Origin: Celeribacter naphthalenivorans | GTDB taxonomy: Bacteria > Pseudomonadota > Alphaproteobacteria > Rhodobacterales > Rhodobacteraceae | DNA length: 64,000 nt | Direction: 5' to 3' | NCBI RefSeq assembly: GCF_020524585.1 | Contig: NZ_JAIVLK010000003.1 | Location: 1 to 64,000 of the forward strand | In this document: positions 45,394-54,507 of the stretch, piece by piece | Layout of the letters: the number at the start of each line of letters is the position of its first letter | Position numbering within the stretch: the first letter of the stretch is position 1 | Translations under genes and position numbers: made by a program | Notes under the pieces: generated by a model | Databases searched by the model: none | Told to the model about the DNA's origin: nothing | Seen by the model: the letters and a program-made list of their open reading frames with translations, nothing else

Positions 45394-46137
45394 ATGACTG
45401 CCCCCACCATCCGCCGCATGCGGCATGAGCTGAAATTCCGCGACCTCACCGTGGCCAGCACCGAACGCCTGACCCCGCATATGATCCGCATCACATTGAG
45501 CGGGGCCGATCTGGCGGATTTCGCCAGCGGTTCGTTCGACGATCACCTCAAAATGATTATTCCCACGGACGGAGACTCGGCGAAACGCGATTACACCCCG
45601 CGCCGGTTCGACACCGAAGCCCAAGAGCTTATCATCGACTTCGCCGATCACGGCGAAGGTCCGGCGGCAAGCTGGGCACGCGATGTGAAAGCCGGCGACA
45701 CGGTTCAGATCGGTGGCCCGCGTGGCTCGCGCGTGATCGAAGGCGAGATTGCCCATTGGGTGCTGATCGGCGACGAAACCGCCCTCCCCGCCATGGGTCG
45801 CAAACTCGAAGAACTGCCCGCAGGTGTGAAGGTCACGATGATCGCCGCCGTGCCGGGCAGCGAAGATGAACAAGTCATCGAAAGTGCAGCCGATGTGACC
45901 ACCCATTGGGTACATCGTCCGATGGATCAGGCGACCGAGGCTCAGCCCTTCTTGGACGCCCTGCCGCAGATCGCGTTGACGCCGAACACTTTTGTCTGGA
46001 TCGCCACCGAGGCCGGGATCGCCAAGCAATTGCGCGAGGCTGTTCTCGACATGGGCCACCCGCTGCAATGGCTGAAGGCGGCGGGCTATTGGATCAACGG
46101 CGAGGCCGAAGCCTCGATCAAGGATTTCGACGCCTAA
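45394..46137 (+). CDS. Siderophore-interacting protein (SIP/ViuB family ferric reductase)
   Basis: A 247-aa flavoprotein. The N-terminal FAD-binding domain has TPHMIRITLSGADLADF and RDYTPRRFDTEAQELIIDF; the later half has WVLIGDETALPAMGRKLEEL and the C-terminal SIP domain with VWIATEAGIAKQLR. These enzymes reduce ferric siderophores in the cytoplasm. There is no siderophore gene cluster in the window. It is convergent with smc. The palindrome upstream does not match an obvious Irr or RirA site. Confidence 0.9.
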   Translation: MTAPTIRRMRHELKFRDLTVASTERLTPHMIRITLSGADLADFASGSFDDHLKMIIPTDGDSAKRDYTPRRFDTEAQELIIDFADHGEGPAASWARDVKAGDTVQIGGPRGSRVIEGEIAHWVLIGDETALPAMGRKLEELPAGVKVTMIAAVPGSEDEQVIESAADVTTHWVHRPMDQATEAQPFLDALPQIALTPNTFVWIATEAGIAKQLREAVLDMGHPLQWLKAAGYWINGEAEASIKDFDA

Positions 46138-46143
46138 GGCCGG

Positions 46144-49100
46144 TTAGGCCACCAGCGCCTCGGCCTTTTTCAGATCCACGGACACCAGCTGCGACACACC
46201 TTGTTCCTGCATGGTCACGCCAAACAGGCGGTCCATGCGGGCCATGGTCACGGCGTGGTGGGTGATCACCAAAAACCGCGTATCCGTCCGCTGGGTCATC
46301 TCGTCGAGCATGTCACAAAACCGCGTCACGTTGGCGTCGTCCAGCGGCGCGTCGACCTCGTCCAGCACACAGATCGGCGCCGGGTTCGCCATGAAGACCG
46401 CAAAGATCAGCGCCAGCGCGGTGAGCGTCTGTTCGCCCCCCGACAAGAGCGACAGCGTCGACAATTTCTTGCCCGGCGGCTGACACATGATCTCAAGCCC
46501 GGCCTCCAGAGGATCGTCGCTTTCGACCATCATGAGCCGCGCTTCACCACCGCCAAACAGGTGGGTGAAGAGCATGGAGAAGTTGCTGTTCACCTGCTCG
46601 AAGGCCGTCAGCAAACGCTCCCGCCCCTCACGGTTCAAAGAGGCAATCCCGGAGCGCAGCGTCTTGATCGCCTCTTCCAAATCCTGCTTTTCTTTCAAAA
46701 GGGTATCGTGTTCCTCACGCACCTCTTTCGCATCTTCCTCGGCCCGAAGGTTCACTGCGCCCAGGCTATCGCGCAACCGTTTCAGCCGGTTCACATCGAC
46801 CTCGATCACCTCATGCGAGGGGATTTTCTCCGGGTCGATGTCGAGCTCTTCCAGCAACTTCGCGGGCGTCGTTTCCAACTCTTCGCGGATCCGCTCAAGC
46901 GCCGCCTCGACGGTCTCTTTCGCCGCATCGCGACGGGCCTCTGACGCAGCCCGCGTTTCACGCGCCTCAGACGCCAAACGCTCCGCCTCACGCTCCGCAT
47001 GCACCGCCTCGCGCAGTCCCTCTTCGGCCAGAGCCAACCCATCCGACGCGCGTTTGCGACGATGCTCCGCCTCCTCGATCTGCGCCATCAAGGCCTCGCG
47101 CTTTTCGGCGATTTCCTCGGGCTGGGCGGCGGCCTCGTACAGCTCTTCTTCGGTCGCTTCCTTGCGATCCTGAAGCTCGGCGATCCGTTTGCCCGCGGTC
47201 TCAAGACGGTGCCGCCAGCCGGACAATTCCTTGGTGACTTCCTGCGAACGACGCGTCCGCGCTTCGCCTTCGCGGCGAATTTCATCATGCGACGACCGCT
47301 TGGTCATCATGGTGATCCGCGCGGCCTCAACCGCCAGCTTCACCTCTTCGATGTCCGAGCGCGCCGCCTGCAAATCCGGCAGGTCCTTCACGGTTTTTTC
47401 CGCCTCGCGCAGACGCTGCTCCGCCCCCCGCGCCTCTTCCTCGTGACGCGCCACGGCGAGGCCGAGGTTCTCAACCTTACCCTCTGCCAATGTCTTTTCA
47501 TTCTCGACCTTCGACAGCATCCGTGCCGCCTCGGACATCGCGCGATCCGCGTCGCGACGCGCCTCGCGCGCCATGCGATCCGCCTCGGTCAGGCGGGTCA
47601 ATTCCGTTTTGAGATGCTCATGCGCCTGAGCCGCGCCGCCCGCTTTGGCCTCTGCCGCGACGAGTTCCTGTTTCAGGTCTTCGAGCCGGTTGAGCTGTTG
47701 CAACCGCAGCGCTGCCGCCGAGGGCGCATCTTCGGCGCCCGCGCGGTAGCCATCCCAACGCCACATGTCGCCTTCGATAGAGACCAACCGTTGCCCCGGT
47801 TCGAGATCGGCCTGCAACCGCGCGCCATCTTCCGCACGCACCAATCCGATCTGCGCCAGGCGACGGCCAAGAACCGGCGGTGCAGTGACGTAGTCCTCAA
47901 GCGCCTCGACCCCGTTGGGCAGGTCCTGATCGTCCGGGTAGTCCGGCAAGGTGACCCAACCGGAGGCCTGATAGCTTTCAATCGAAGGCTGTCTTAAATC
48001 GTCAGAAAGCGCCGCACCGAGCGCTTTTTCATATCCTGATTTGACTTTCACCAAATCCAAAAGCTGCGCGCCGCCGATCTGGTCGCGGTCGAGCATCTTC
48101 GCCAAAGCCGCAACTTCGGCCTTCAGCGCCCCGACCTCACCCTCGGCCTCGGAGCGGGCCGCACGGGCCAGCGCCTCGCGCGATTGCGCCTCGGTGCGGG
48201 CCTCGTCGGCCTCGATCAGCATCGCCTCGGCCTCTTCGGTGCGCGCCACAGCCTCTTCCTGTCCTGCTTCGGCCTCTTCCAAAGCTTCGGCAGATTGCGC
48301 CAGCGTTTCGCGCGCCGTCTCAACCGCGCCTCGCGCCCGGTCCGCCTCGCCACGTGCGCGGTCCAGCGTCTTGCGGTTGTCCTCGACCAGACGTGTCGCC
48401 GATTGATGCCGCGCCGCAAGACGGGCGACGTCTTCGGTCATTTCGGTCAGCGTGGTTTCGCGGTCCGCCAAAATCTGGCTGGCTTCCGAGGCCTCTGCAG
48501 AAGCGTCCAACAGTTTCGGTTCATGACCTTCGGCGGCTTTGATCAGCTCGCGTTGTTCCCATTCCAGACGCGAAATCGTCTCGCCCGCATCCTTGTTGAG
48601 CTGTTCCTCGCGTGCCATGTCGGCTACCAGTTGGTCGATGCGGCGCGACAGGGTTTCGATCATTTCGCGAGCGCGGCGTTCCTCGTCAGACAGCTGATCA
48701 CGTGACACTGTGAGACGTTGCAAAACAGCCGCCGCGATGGCCTCCTCCTCGCGCAGGGGCGGCAGGGCCTCTTCGAGTTTTTCACGCTGTTTCGCGGCAT
48801 CGCGGGCAAGGCGCTCCGCCTCAGACGCCTGTTTCAGCCGGGTGCGCAGCACATCCTCTGCTTCGGCCCGCGCCAAATCGGCATCGCGCCAACGACGATA
48901 GTGCAAAAGCCCCTCAGCATGGCGCAGCTCCGTGCCGATCTCACGATAGCGCGCGGCCTGACGGGCCTGACGGGCGAGCGAGGCCAATTGACTGGCGAGC
49001 TGTTCGATCACGTCATCGACACGCGCGAGGTTGGTTTCCGCGCCCTTGAGTTTCAACTCCGCCTCGTGACGGCGTTGATAGAGCCCTGAAATCCCGGCAG

Positions 49101-49599
49101 CTTCCTCGAGAATGCGGCGACGCGCTTTCGGTTTGGCGTTGATCAGCTCGGAGATTTGCCCCTGACGCACCAGCGCCGGCGAATGCGCACCGGTGGAGGC
49201 GTCAGCAAAAAGCATCGAGACGTCGCGCGCCCGCACGTCTTTCGCATTCACCTTATAGGCGGAGCCCGCATCGCGGGTGATGCGGCGGATGATCTCGACC
49301 GAGTCGCTGTCGTTGAACCCCGCGGGCGCGAGGCGCTCCGAGTTGTCGATCATCAGGCAGACTTCGGCGAAATTGCGCGCAGGACGCGTCGAAGCACCAG
49401 CGAAGATCACGTCTTCCATGCCCGCGCCCCGCATCGCCTTGGGGCGGTTTTCGCCCATCACCCAGCGCAACGCCTCCAAGAGATTCGATTTGCCACAGCC
49501 GTTCGGGCCGACAACGCCCGTCAGCCCATCCGCGATCACAAGATCGGTGGGGTCCACAAAGCTTTTGAAGCCATTGAGACGCAGACGGGTGAAACGCAA
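46144..49599 (-). CDS. smc: Chromosome segregation protein SMC
   Basis: The 1151-aa ATPase compacts and segregates the chromosome with ScpA and ScpB. Walker A is GPNGCGKSN at 31-39, long coiled coils follow, with a hinge at about 510-620, and the signature LSGGEQTLTALALIFA and Walker B PICVLDEVDAPLDD are near the C-terminus. Length and layout are normal. A 50-aa basic protein gene lies 149 bp upstream on the same strand. Its 3' end is convergent with the siderophore-interacting gene with only 6 bp between them. Confidence 0.97.
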   Translation of the reverse strand: MRFTRLRLNGFKSFVDPTDLVIADGLTGVVGPNGCGKSNLLEALRWVMGENRPKAMRGAGMEDVIFAGASTRPARNFAEVCLMIDNSERLAPAGFNDSDSVEIIRRITRDAGSAYKVNAKDVRARDVSMLFADASTGAHSPALVRQGQISELINAKPKARRRILEEAAGISGLYQRRHEAELKLKGAETNLARVDDVIEQLASQLASLARQARQAARYREIGTELRHAEGLLHYRRWRDADLARAEAEDVLRTRLKQASEAERLARDAAKQREKLEEALPPLREEEAIAAAVLQRLTVSRDQLSDEERRAREMIETLSRRIDQLVADMAREEQLNKDAGETISRLEWEQRELIKAAEGHEPKLLDASAEASEASQILADRETTLTEMTEDVARLAARHQSATRLVEDNRKTLDRARGEADRARGAVETARETLAQSAEALEEAEAGQEEAVARTEEAEAMLIEADEARTEAQSREALARAARSEAEGEVGALKAEVAALAKMLDRDQIGGAQLLDLVKVKSGYEKALGAALSDDLRQPSIESYQASGWVTLPDYPDDQDLPNGVEALEDYVTAPPVLGRRLAQIGLVRAEDGARLQADLEPGQRLVSIEGDMWRWDGYRAGAEDAPSAAALRLQQLNRLEDLKQELVAAEAKAGGAAQAHEHLKTELTRLTEADRMAREARRDADRAMSEAARMLSKVENEKTLAEGKVENLGLAVARHEEEARGAEQRLREAEKTVKDLPDLQAARSDIEEVKLAVEAARITMMTKRSSHDEIRREGEARTRRSQEVTKELSGWRHRLETAGKRIAELQDRKEATEEELYEAAAQPEEIAEKREALMAQIEEAEHRRKRASDGLALAEEGLREAVHAEREAERLASEARETRAASEARRDAAKETVEAALERIREELETTPAKLLEELDIDPEKIPSHEVIEVDVNRLKRLRDSLGAVNLRAEEDAKEVREEHDTLLKEKQDLEEAIKTLRSGIASLNREGRERLLTAFEQVNSNFSMLFTHLFGGGEARLMMVESDDPLEAGLEIMCQPPGKKLSTLSLLSGGEQTLTALALIFAVFMANPAPICVLDEVDAPLDDANVTRFCDMLDEMTQRTDTRFLVITHHAVTMARMDRLFGVTMQEQGVSQLVSVDLKKAEALVA

Positions 49600-49696
49600 A
49601 CGAAAACTCTTTTCTGATTCCTATAGAGGAAAAGTCTTTGGGAGGGGCGGGCATGTGTCAACGGCGAACACGCGAGATATGGGGAAAACCGGGAAG

Positions 49697-49705
49697 TTAT
49701 CCACA
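49697..49705 (+). other. Perfect DnaA-box 9-mer
   Basis: TTATCCACA lies in the gap between smc and the 50-aa gene. It is one isolated copy, so it could be chance; no cluster or AT-rich unwinding element accompanies it. Confidence 0.3.
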
Positions 49706-49748
49706 AAATATCGCATTTACATGACGCAGAGTGCTTACACGGAGAGGC

Positions 49749-49901
49749 TTACTTCTCCGTCTTCTTAGCTGCTGCGGCTTTCATCCGGGCCAAAAGTTCC
49801 GCCTTCGGCGCGGCTTTCCCGCCCGGCGCCTGACGTTTGTGTTCACCATGTTTCGGCGCTGCGGAGGGCTTTTTCGCGCCGCCCATTTTCGAATAATCCA
49901 T
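49749..49901 (-). CDS. 50-residue basic protein upstream of smc
   Basis: This short frame starts MDYSKMGGAKKPSAAPKHGE and ends MKAAAAKKTEK. It is highly basic (Lys/Arg/His rich), Ala-rich and has no hydrophobic segment, so it may bind nucleic acid or a ribosome. The ATG at 49901 is preceded by GAGG at 7-nt spacing; an ATG six bases upstream is too close to it. The third-position GC pattern looks coding. I know of no function. It is on the same strand as smc and may share its transcript. Confidence 0.6.
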   Translation of the reverse strand: MDYSKMGGAKKPSAAPKHGEHKRQAPGGKAAPKAELLARMKAAAAKKTEK

Positions 49902-50015
49902 CGACATACCTCATGAGAGTTGATCCTTGTGATGCCTTGAAATCGCGGCCTGGGCAAGCGCATGATTTCATACCAGATCGCCCCATCGCGGCGAAATCGA
50001 TATCTGGAGGGACAT

Positions 50016-50477
50016 ATGATCGCAGAGCAGCTAAACTCCAAGGATGCCCGCGTCGCAGAGGCGCTGGCCCTGATCCGTTCAGCGTTTGCCGGCATGACGG
50101 GGCGTATCGCCCCCCCCTCCTCGATGCATCTCATGACCTTCGAGAGCCTGTGTGAGGATGCGCGCAGCAAAGAGCTTTGGGGCATCGGGAATCCGTTGCG
50201 GGCTTGTGTCCTTCTGACGCCACGACCCGACCGGCTTTATATCGGCAAGCTGGCGGTTGCGGAGACGTTTCGTGGGCAAGGGCTGGCGCGCGATCTGGTC
50301 GTCCTCGCGGAAACGCGCGCAAAGGATATGGGCTTGGCGTGTCTCGAGTTGGAAACCCGGGTCGAGCTGACGGAAAACCATGACGTTTTTCGGAAACTCG
50401 GTTTTGAAGAGGTCGCCCGCACAGCGCATCCGGGCTTTGATCGCCCGACCTCAATCACCTTTCGCAAAGTGCTTTAG
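50016..50477 (+). CDS. GNAT family N-acetyltransferase
   Basis: A 153-aa GNAT protein with the acetyl-CoA site in KLAVAETFRGQGLARDLVVLAE (a Q/RxxGxG/A form) and the C-terminal FRKLGFEEV. It probably acetylates a small amine or a protein N-terminus; the substrate is unknown. ATG at 50016 follows GGAGGGAC. It is convergent with the small lipoprotein gene. Confidence 0.88.
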   Translation: MIAEQLNSKDARVAEALALIRSAFAGMTGRIAPPSSMHLMTFESLCEDARSKELWGIGNPLRACVLLTPRPDRLYIGKLAVAETFRGQGLARDLVVLAETRAKDMGLACLELETRVELTENHDVFRKLGFEEVARTAHPGFDRPTSITFRKVL

Positions 50478-50483
50478 CCATCG

Positions 50484-50855
50484 TCAACGCCAAGGCATGG
50501 TGTTGCAGGTGCCCGGCACCCAATCCTTGGCGCCCTGTCCATCGGAACAATCCAACTGGGCTTTCGACATCGCCTGATCGCCGATGAAGGTGCCTTTCTT
50601 GAGCTTGCACTGGGAGACCTGCATCGCGGCGGTTTCCATTTGCATCAGGATCAGCCTGCGCGAGGGTGGCGGGAAGACGGCATTGACGCGATGAATCTCG
50701 ACGCAATTGCGGGTCTCTTCGGTGTAGACGCGGTAGCTGTTGCCGCCGAGTTCTACGGTGGAAAACGCCGCGCGTGAGTAGCCCAGCGCAGGGCTGTCGG
50801 CCAAGCAGGCGGGCAGCATGAGAGAGAGAGCGGCAAGAGGCACAAGATGTTTCAT
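50484..50855 (-). CDS. Small putative lipoprotein
   Basis: A 123-aa product with a signal peptide ending in the lipobox LPAC (about residue 17). The mature part is small, with four further cysteines (NCVEIH, SQCKLKKGTF, LDCSDGQ, GTCNTM), which could form disulfides. It has no catalytic motif I recognise. It is convergent with the GNAT gene, 6 bp apart. Confidence 0.7.
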   Translation of the reverse strand: MKHLVPLAALSLMLPACLADSPALGYSRAAFSTVELGGNSYRVYTEETRNCVEIHRVNAVFPPPSRRLILMQMETAAMQVSQCKLKKGTFIGDQAMSKAQLDCSDGQGAKDWVPGTCNTMPWR

Positions 50856-50936
50856 GACACGAGATTGCGCGAGCTTGGTTAACCAAATGTTAACACCACT
50901 CCGATCCCGGCCCTCTCAGGCGCGCAACTTCGTCAG

Positions 50937-51785
50937 CTAAAAGGACTGCATCCCACCGCGTTTGGGATCGAGCAGGTTGGACGGCCCGGTTTCGAGCACC
51001 TCGACCTCATCGCCCAGCACCATATTGCCCTCTTCCTCGACGACCATGTTCTGACCGAAGATGATCTTGCCCGACACGGATCGGTGAATGCGGCGCAATG
51101 TGGCCAAGGGCTCATGCGGATGCGTTTGCTCACCGGACTGCGGGTCTTGGGTTATCATCACGCAGCGGTCACAGGGTTTGACGATCCGCAATACGGTCGA
51201 TCCGATACGCAGCACGCGCCACGTGTCCTCGCTCCAGGGTTCGATGTCGCCCGCGATCACGACATTGGGGCGGAAGCGGCGCATTTCGACCGGCGAGGCC
51301 AATTCTGCGTTCAGCTCAGCCAAAGAGGCCTGCGTCGTCAACAACAGCGGAAAGCCATCGGAGAGGGCGGTGTAGTGACCGTCAGGCGCATAGATGCGAT
51401 CCACCGGACGGCGCGCATGATCGGGGAAATAGACCAGACGCACCTCGCGCTCGAGTGCGGAAGACAGGAAATGCGAGGCGTAATTGCCGGCGTCCTCGAC
51501 ATCGTCCACCTGGGTCGAAAAAACGCGGACAGACACGGAGGCGCCGCTTGGATAGGGCACATCGAGACGGCTGCCCTCGAAGGAAATCGAGACGCCGGTC
51601 GCCGTATCCACGGCATTCAAATGCGCCATATGGGGCAATTCACGCCGTGTCGCCACCCTGCCGTTCGGATAGACCACGGCCCAGCGTCGGTCGCCAGCGA
51701 TCCCAAAAGCCTCGACCTTGACGGCGGCGTGATCCGTGCCGGTCAGACTTTTCACTGGGTAGGTGGTGATGCGCGCCAGTTTCAT
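50937..51785 (-). CDS. MOSC domain protein (mARC-like)
   Basis: A 282-aa protein with the MOSC N-terminal beta-barrel (ITTYPVKSLTGTD...GDRRWAVVYPNGRVATRRELP) and the MOSC domain with the cysteine-containing VKPCDRCVMITQDP. In mARC enzymes that Cys binds molybdenum cofactor; it is intact. Likely role is N-reduction or sulfur transfer, by family. It is divergent from the 10-TM protein gene across 283 bp. Confidence 0.88.
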   Translation of the reverse strand: MKLARITTYPVKSLTGTDHAAVKVEAFGIAGDRRWAVVYPNGRVATRRELPHMAHLNAVDTATGVSISFEGSRLDVPYPSGASVSVRVFSTQVDDVEDAGNYASHFLSSALEREVRLVYFPDHARRPVDRIYAPDGHYTALSDGFPLLLTTQASLAELNAELASPVEMRRFRPNVVIAGDIEPWSEDTWRVLRIGSTVLRIVKPCDRCVMITQDPQSGEQTHPHEPLATLRRIHRSVSGKIIFGQNMVVEEEGNMVLGDEVEVLETGPSNLLDPKRGGMQSF

Positions 51786-51881
51786 TGTCCCCCCGAACAG
51801 ATTTTAAGAACTGCCTCGTCCTAAACGATTCGGTACGAAAAGAGCAGTTGGCTCAAAAGACAGGCCCGCTCATTCCCCAAA

Positions 51882-51924
51882 GCGTTTCGACTTTAACCTG
51901 ATCTATCACATAAAATCGAAACGC
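51882..51924. repeat. 9-bp inverted repeat with 25-bp spacer
   Basis: GCGTTTCGA (51882-51890) is repeated in reverse complement (51916-51924). It may be a paired regulator site. Confidence 0.45.
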
Positions 51925-51996
51925 CGCTCTGTTTGAACGCTTCGGCGATGCTACAAAACCTGCCAAGCGTCCATGGAACTGGTGTCACGCGACGTT

Positions 51997-52010
51997 TTGA
52001 CCTGTGTCAA
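51997..52010. promoter_or_regulatory. FNR/FixK-type palindrome
   Basis: TTGAC-CTGT-GTCAA is a perfect 5+5 palindrome with 4-bp spacing, the form of FNR-superfamily sites. It lies 58 bp before the ATG of the membrane protein. Oxygen or nitric-oxide control is inferred. Confidence 0.55.
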
Positions 52011-52068
52011 GGATATAGGCTTCCCCTCAATTACATTCGCCAAATCGAATATGATTAGGAGACCTGAC

Positions 52069-53271
52069 ATGAAACCTTCACGCGCGGCCGATCATTACGT
52101 GCCCACGTATTTCCTCGCCTCTTTGGGCGCGGGTGGCCTCTCTGTCACCTTCTTTATGTATCTGATGTTCTGGGTGCCGCATCCGGGGCGTCCCGTTCCG
52201 GTGTTCGAGGACATTCTGGCGGCATGGGGCACCGGCAGCCTGCCGATGCGTCTCGGCCTTGCGGTGGCCATCGCAGGCATTGCCGTCTTCGTCTTTCTCA
52301 ACCTCAAACTGCTGTTCTGGAACCTGAGCCGATATGCGGCGCTGAAGAAAACCGAGAGCTACACGCAGTTGCGCAATTCCAACGCCGAATCCACGCTTTT
52401 GGCGATGCCTTTGGCACTCGCCATGTCGGTGAACGGGCTGTTCATCGCGGGGCTGGTGTTCGTGCCGAACCTCTGGAGCATCGTGGAATACCTCTTTCCC
52501 TTCGCGATAATCGCTTTTGGCATCATCGGCTGGATCGCCCTGTCGATCATCGGTGATTTTCTGGGCCGCGTTTTGTCCAAAGGCGGCGTGTTCGATATGA
52601 CTTCGCACAATTCCTTCGCCCAGATGCTGCCCGCTTTCGCACTCTCCATGGTCGGCGTCGGCTTTGCCGCCCCTGCCGCCATGTCGCATGTGCCTTGGGT
52701 GGTCGCGACCGCCCTCGTGCTCTCGACCTTCTTTGCCGTCGCCGCTTTGGTCTATTCCCTCGTGGCGCTGACCACAGCGTTCAACTCCATGCTGCATTAC
52801 GGCACACACGAAGAATCCGGTCCGACGCTTTTGATCGTGATCCCGATTGTGACGATCCTCTCGATCCTCTTCATGCGGCAAAACCATGGGTTGCACACCT
52901 TTGACGGCCATTCCGATCCGGCCAGCACGATGATGTTCCTCGCCCGCATGTTGTCGCTTCAGGTCGTCTTTCTGGGCCTCGGCCTCGTGGTGTTGAAACG
53001 TCAGGGCTATTTCAAGGATTTCGTCTTTGGAGCGAAGACCTCGGCGGGGTCTTATGCGCTCGTCTGTCCGGGGGTCGCTCTCTCCGTGCTGATCCAGTTC
53101 TTCGTGAATTCGGGTCTGGTGCAAGCCGGTGTGATTGCCAAGTTCGGCGTCACCTATTGGGCGATCACCGCCATCGCAATTGCGTTCCAAGTCGCCATGA
53201 TCGCCCTGGTGGTCCGTCTCAACGCCCAGCATTTTAGCCGCACAAGCGCCGAAGCTGTGCCTGCGGAATAA
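52069..53271 (+). CDS. Polytopic membrane protein, about 10 TM, TDT/SLAC1-like layout
   Basis: A 400-aa protein with ten hydrophobic segments evenly spaced from about residue 12 to 390 and short loops. The number and spacing resemble the TDT/SLAC1 tellurite-resistance/dicarboxylate transporter superfamily, but I cannot confirm membership by motif. AHYVPTYFLASLGAGG-like glycine-rich start, a conserved NSNAESTLLAMPLALAMS and QLPAFALSM-type block are the visible features. The start at 52069 follows AGGAG. The FNR-type site upstream suggests low-oxygen expression. Confidence 0.65.
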   Translation: MKPSRAADHYVPTYFLASLGAGGLSVTFFMYLMFWVPHPGRPVPVFEDILAAWGTGSLPMRLGLAVAIAGIAVFVFLNLKLLFWNLSRYAALKKTESYTQLRNSNAESTLLAMPLALAMSVNGLFIAGLVFVPNLWSIVEYLFPFAIIAFGIIGWIALSIIGDFLGRVLSKGGVFDMTSHNSFAQMLPAFALSMVGVGFAAPAAMSHVPWVVATALVLSTFFAVAALVYSLVALTTAFNSMLHYGTHEESGPTLLIVIPIVTILSILFMRQNHGLHTFDGHSDPASTMMFLARMLSLQVVFLGLGLVVLKRQGYFKDFVFGAKTSAGSYALVCPGVALSVLIQFFVNSGLVQAGVIAKFGVTYWAITAIAIAFQVAMIALVVRLNAQHFSRTSAEAVPAE

Positions 53272-53293
53272 TCAAAACCGCTCACACCTCTCC

Positions 53294-53322
53294 GCGCGCG
53301 TCACGCTCTCTGCGTGGCGCGC
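53294..53322 (+). terminator. GC-rich hairpin, possible terminator
   Basis: An 11-bp stem (GCGCGC + CACGC with GCGTG + GCGCGC, 2-nt bulge, loop TCTCT) lies 22 bp after the membrane-protein stop. There is no T-run, so it may act as a weak or factor-dependent terminator. Confidence 0.45.
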
Positions 53323-53423
53323 ACTATCTTGCCCTATCTGCGCTTGCGGCCAGACCTCTGCAGAGTAAAATCGTCCCTCGTGGCCTAAGGCCTCAAAGCG
53401 ACAAAACGAGGTATGGCAGCGGC

Positions 53424-53786
53424 ATGATCTTTCATTTCGGACTTTTTCTAGGCTTTCAGCTCATCGGCGAAATTCTCGCCCGGACGCTGTCCCTGAACCT
53501 CCCCGGCCCGGTGATCGGCATGATCCTCTTGGCCGTGCTTTTGTTGTTACAACCCCGTATCGGCCACGCCATCGAGAAAACTGCCACAGGGTTTCTCTCG
53601 CATCTGTCGTTGCTCTTCGTGCCTGCGGGTGTCGGCGTGGTGCAATATCTCGATCAGATCTCCGACATCGGCCTGCCTCTGGCCGCCGCCCTTGTCGGTT
53701 CCACCGTGCTGTCCATCGCGGCGGGGGCCTTGACCTTCAAATATGTCAACCGTTTGAGAGGCGTCCCCGACGAAACCCCGGAATGA
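53424..53786 (+). CDS. CidA/LrgA family holin-like protein
   Basis: A 120-aa membrane protein with four hydrophobic segments and the LrgA/CidA pattern FQLIGEILARTLSLNLPGPVIGMILLAVLL...LSLLFVPAGVGVV. CidA/LrgA proteins modulate murein hydrolase export or act with LrgB as a pyruvate/glycolate carrier. It overlaps the LrgB gene by 4 bases. Confidence 0.92.
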   Translation: MIFHFGLFLGFQLIGEILARTLSLNLPGPVIGMILLAVLLLLQPRIGHAIEKTATGFLSHLSLLFVPAGVGVVQYLDQISDIGLPLAAALVGSTVLSIAAGALTFKYVNRLRGVPDETPE

Positions 53787-54499
53787 ACGAGATTCTCAAC
53801 ATCTGGAGCTACCTCTCCGAAGGGCCGCTGTTGTGGCTGACCGTCACGCTTTTCGCCTATCTGATCGGGCTGGGCTGTTTCAACCTGTCGGGCAACAAGC
53901 CCGTGGTGAACCCCGTTCTGATCTCGATGATCCTGCTCTCCGCTCTGCTGAAACTCACCGGCACCAGCTACGCGACCTATTTCGAGGGCGCACAGTTCGT
54001 GCATTTCATGTTGGGACCGGCCACCGTCGCCCTCGCCGTGCCGCTTTGGCAGAACTGGCAGCGCGTCAAAGCCGCCGCCGTCCCTATGCTGGCCGCTTTG
54101 GTCGTGGGCGGCACCGTCTCCATGGCCTCGGCGGTCGCGATTGGGTACGCCTGCGGGCTGCGCGGTGAGTTGTTGCTCTCCTTGGTGCCCAAGGCCGCGA
54201 CCTCTCCCGTCGCCATCGGTGTGTCGGAGGCCATCGGCGGCCTGCCGACGCTCACCGTGGCGCTGGTGCTGATCACCGGGGTGATCGGTGCGGTGGTGAC
54301 CACGCCTTTGCTCAACGCCCTGCGCATTCGCGATTATCGCGGGCGCGGCTTTGCCACCGGCGTGGCCGCCCATGGCATCGGCACCGCGCGGGCCTTTCAG
54401 GTCCACGGCACGGCGGGGGCTTTCGCGGGCATCGGCATGGTATTGAACGCCATCCTCACCGCCCTTGTCGCGCCTTTGTTCGTTCACCTGTTTTTCTAA
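53783..54499 (+). CDS. LrgB family protein
   Basis: A 238-aa polytopic membrane protein with KPVVNPVLISMILLSALLKL, LLSLVPKAATSPVAIGVSEAIGGLPTLT and a conserved GVAAHGIGTARAF, the LrgB/CidB signature set. It is the partner of the LrgA-like gene just upstream (ATGA overlap). The pair exports or imports small metabolites or controls lysis, depending on the organism. Confidence 0.92.
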   Translation: MNEILNIWSYLSEGPLLWLTVTLFAYLIGLGCFNLSGNKPVVNPVLISMILLSALLKLTGTSYATYFEGAQFVHFMLGPATVALAVPLWQNWQRVKAAAVPMLAALVVGGTVSMASAVAIGYACGLRGELLLSLVPKAATSPVAIGVSEAIGGLPTLTVALVLITGVIGAVVTTPLLNALRIRDYRGRGFATGVAAHGIGTARAFQVHGTAGAFAGIGMVLNAILTALVAPLFVHLFF

Positions 54500-54507
54500 G
54501 AGCCATC

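Larger units (their letters stand above)
51786..52068. promoter_or_regulatory. MOSC / membrane-protein intergenic region
   Basis: No gene is visible in these 283 bp. It holds a 9-bp inverted repeat at 51882-51924 and an FNR/Crp-type palindrome at 51997-52010. Both likely serve the flanking divergent genes. Confidence 0.6.

Noticed and set aside
49697-49705. DnaA box as part of a replication origin
   Set aside because: Only one perfect 9-mer was seen, about what chance allows in 64 kb. No dnaA/dnaN/gidA genes or box cluster are nearby.
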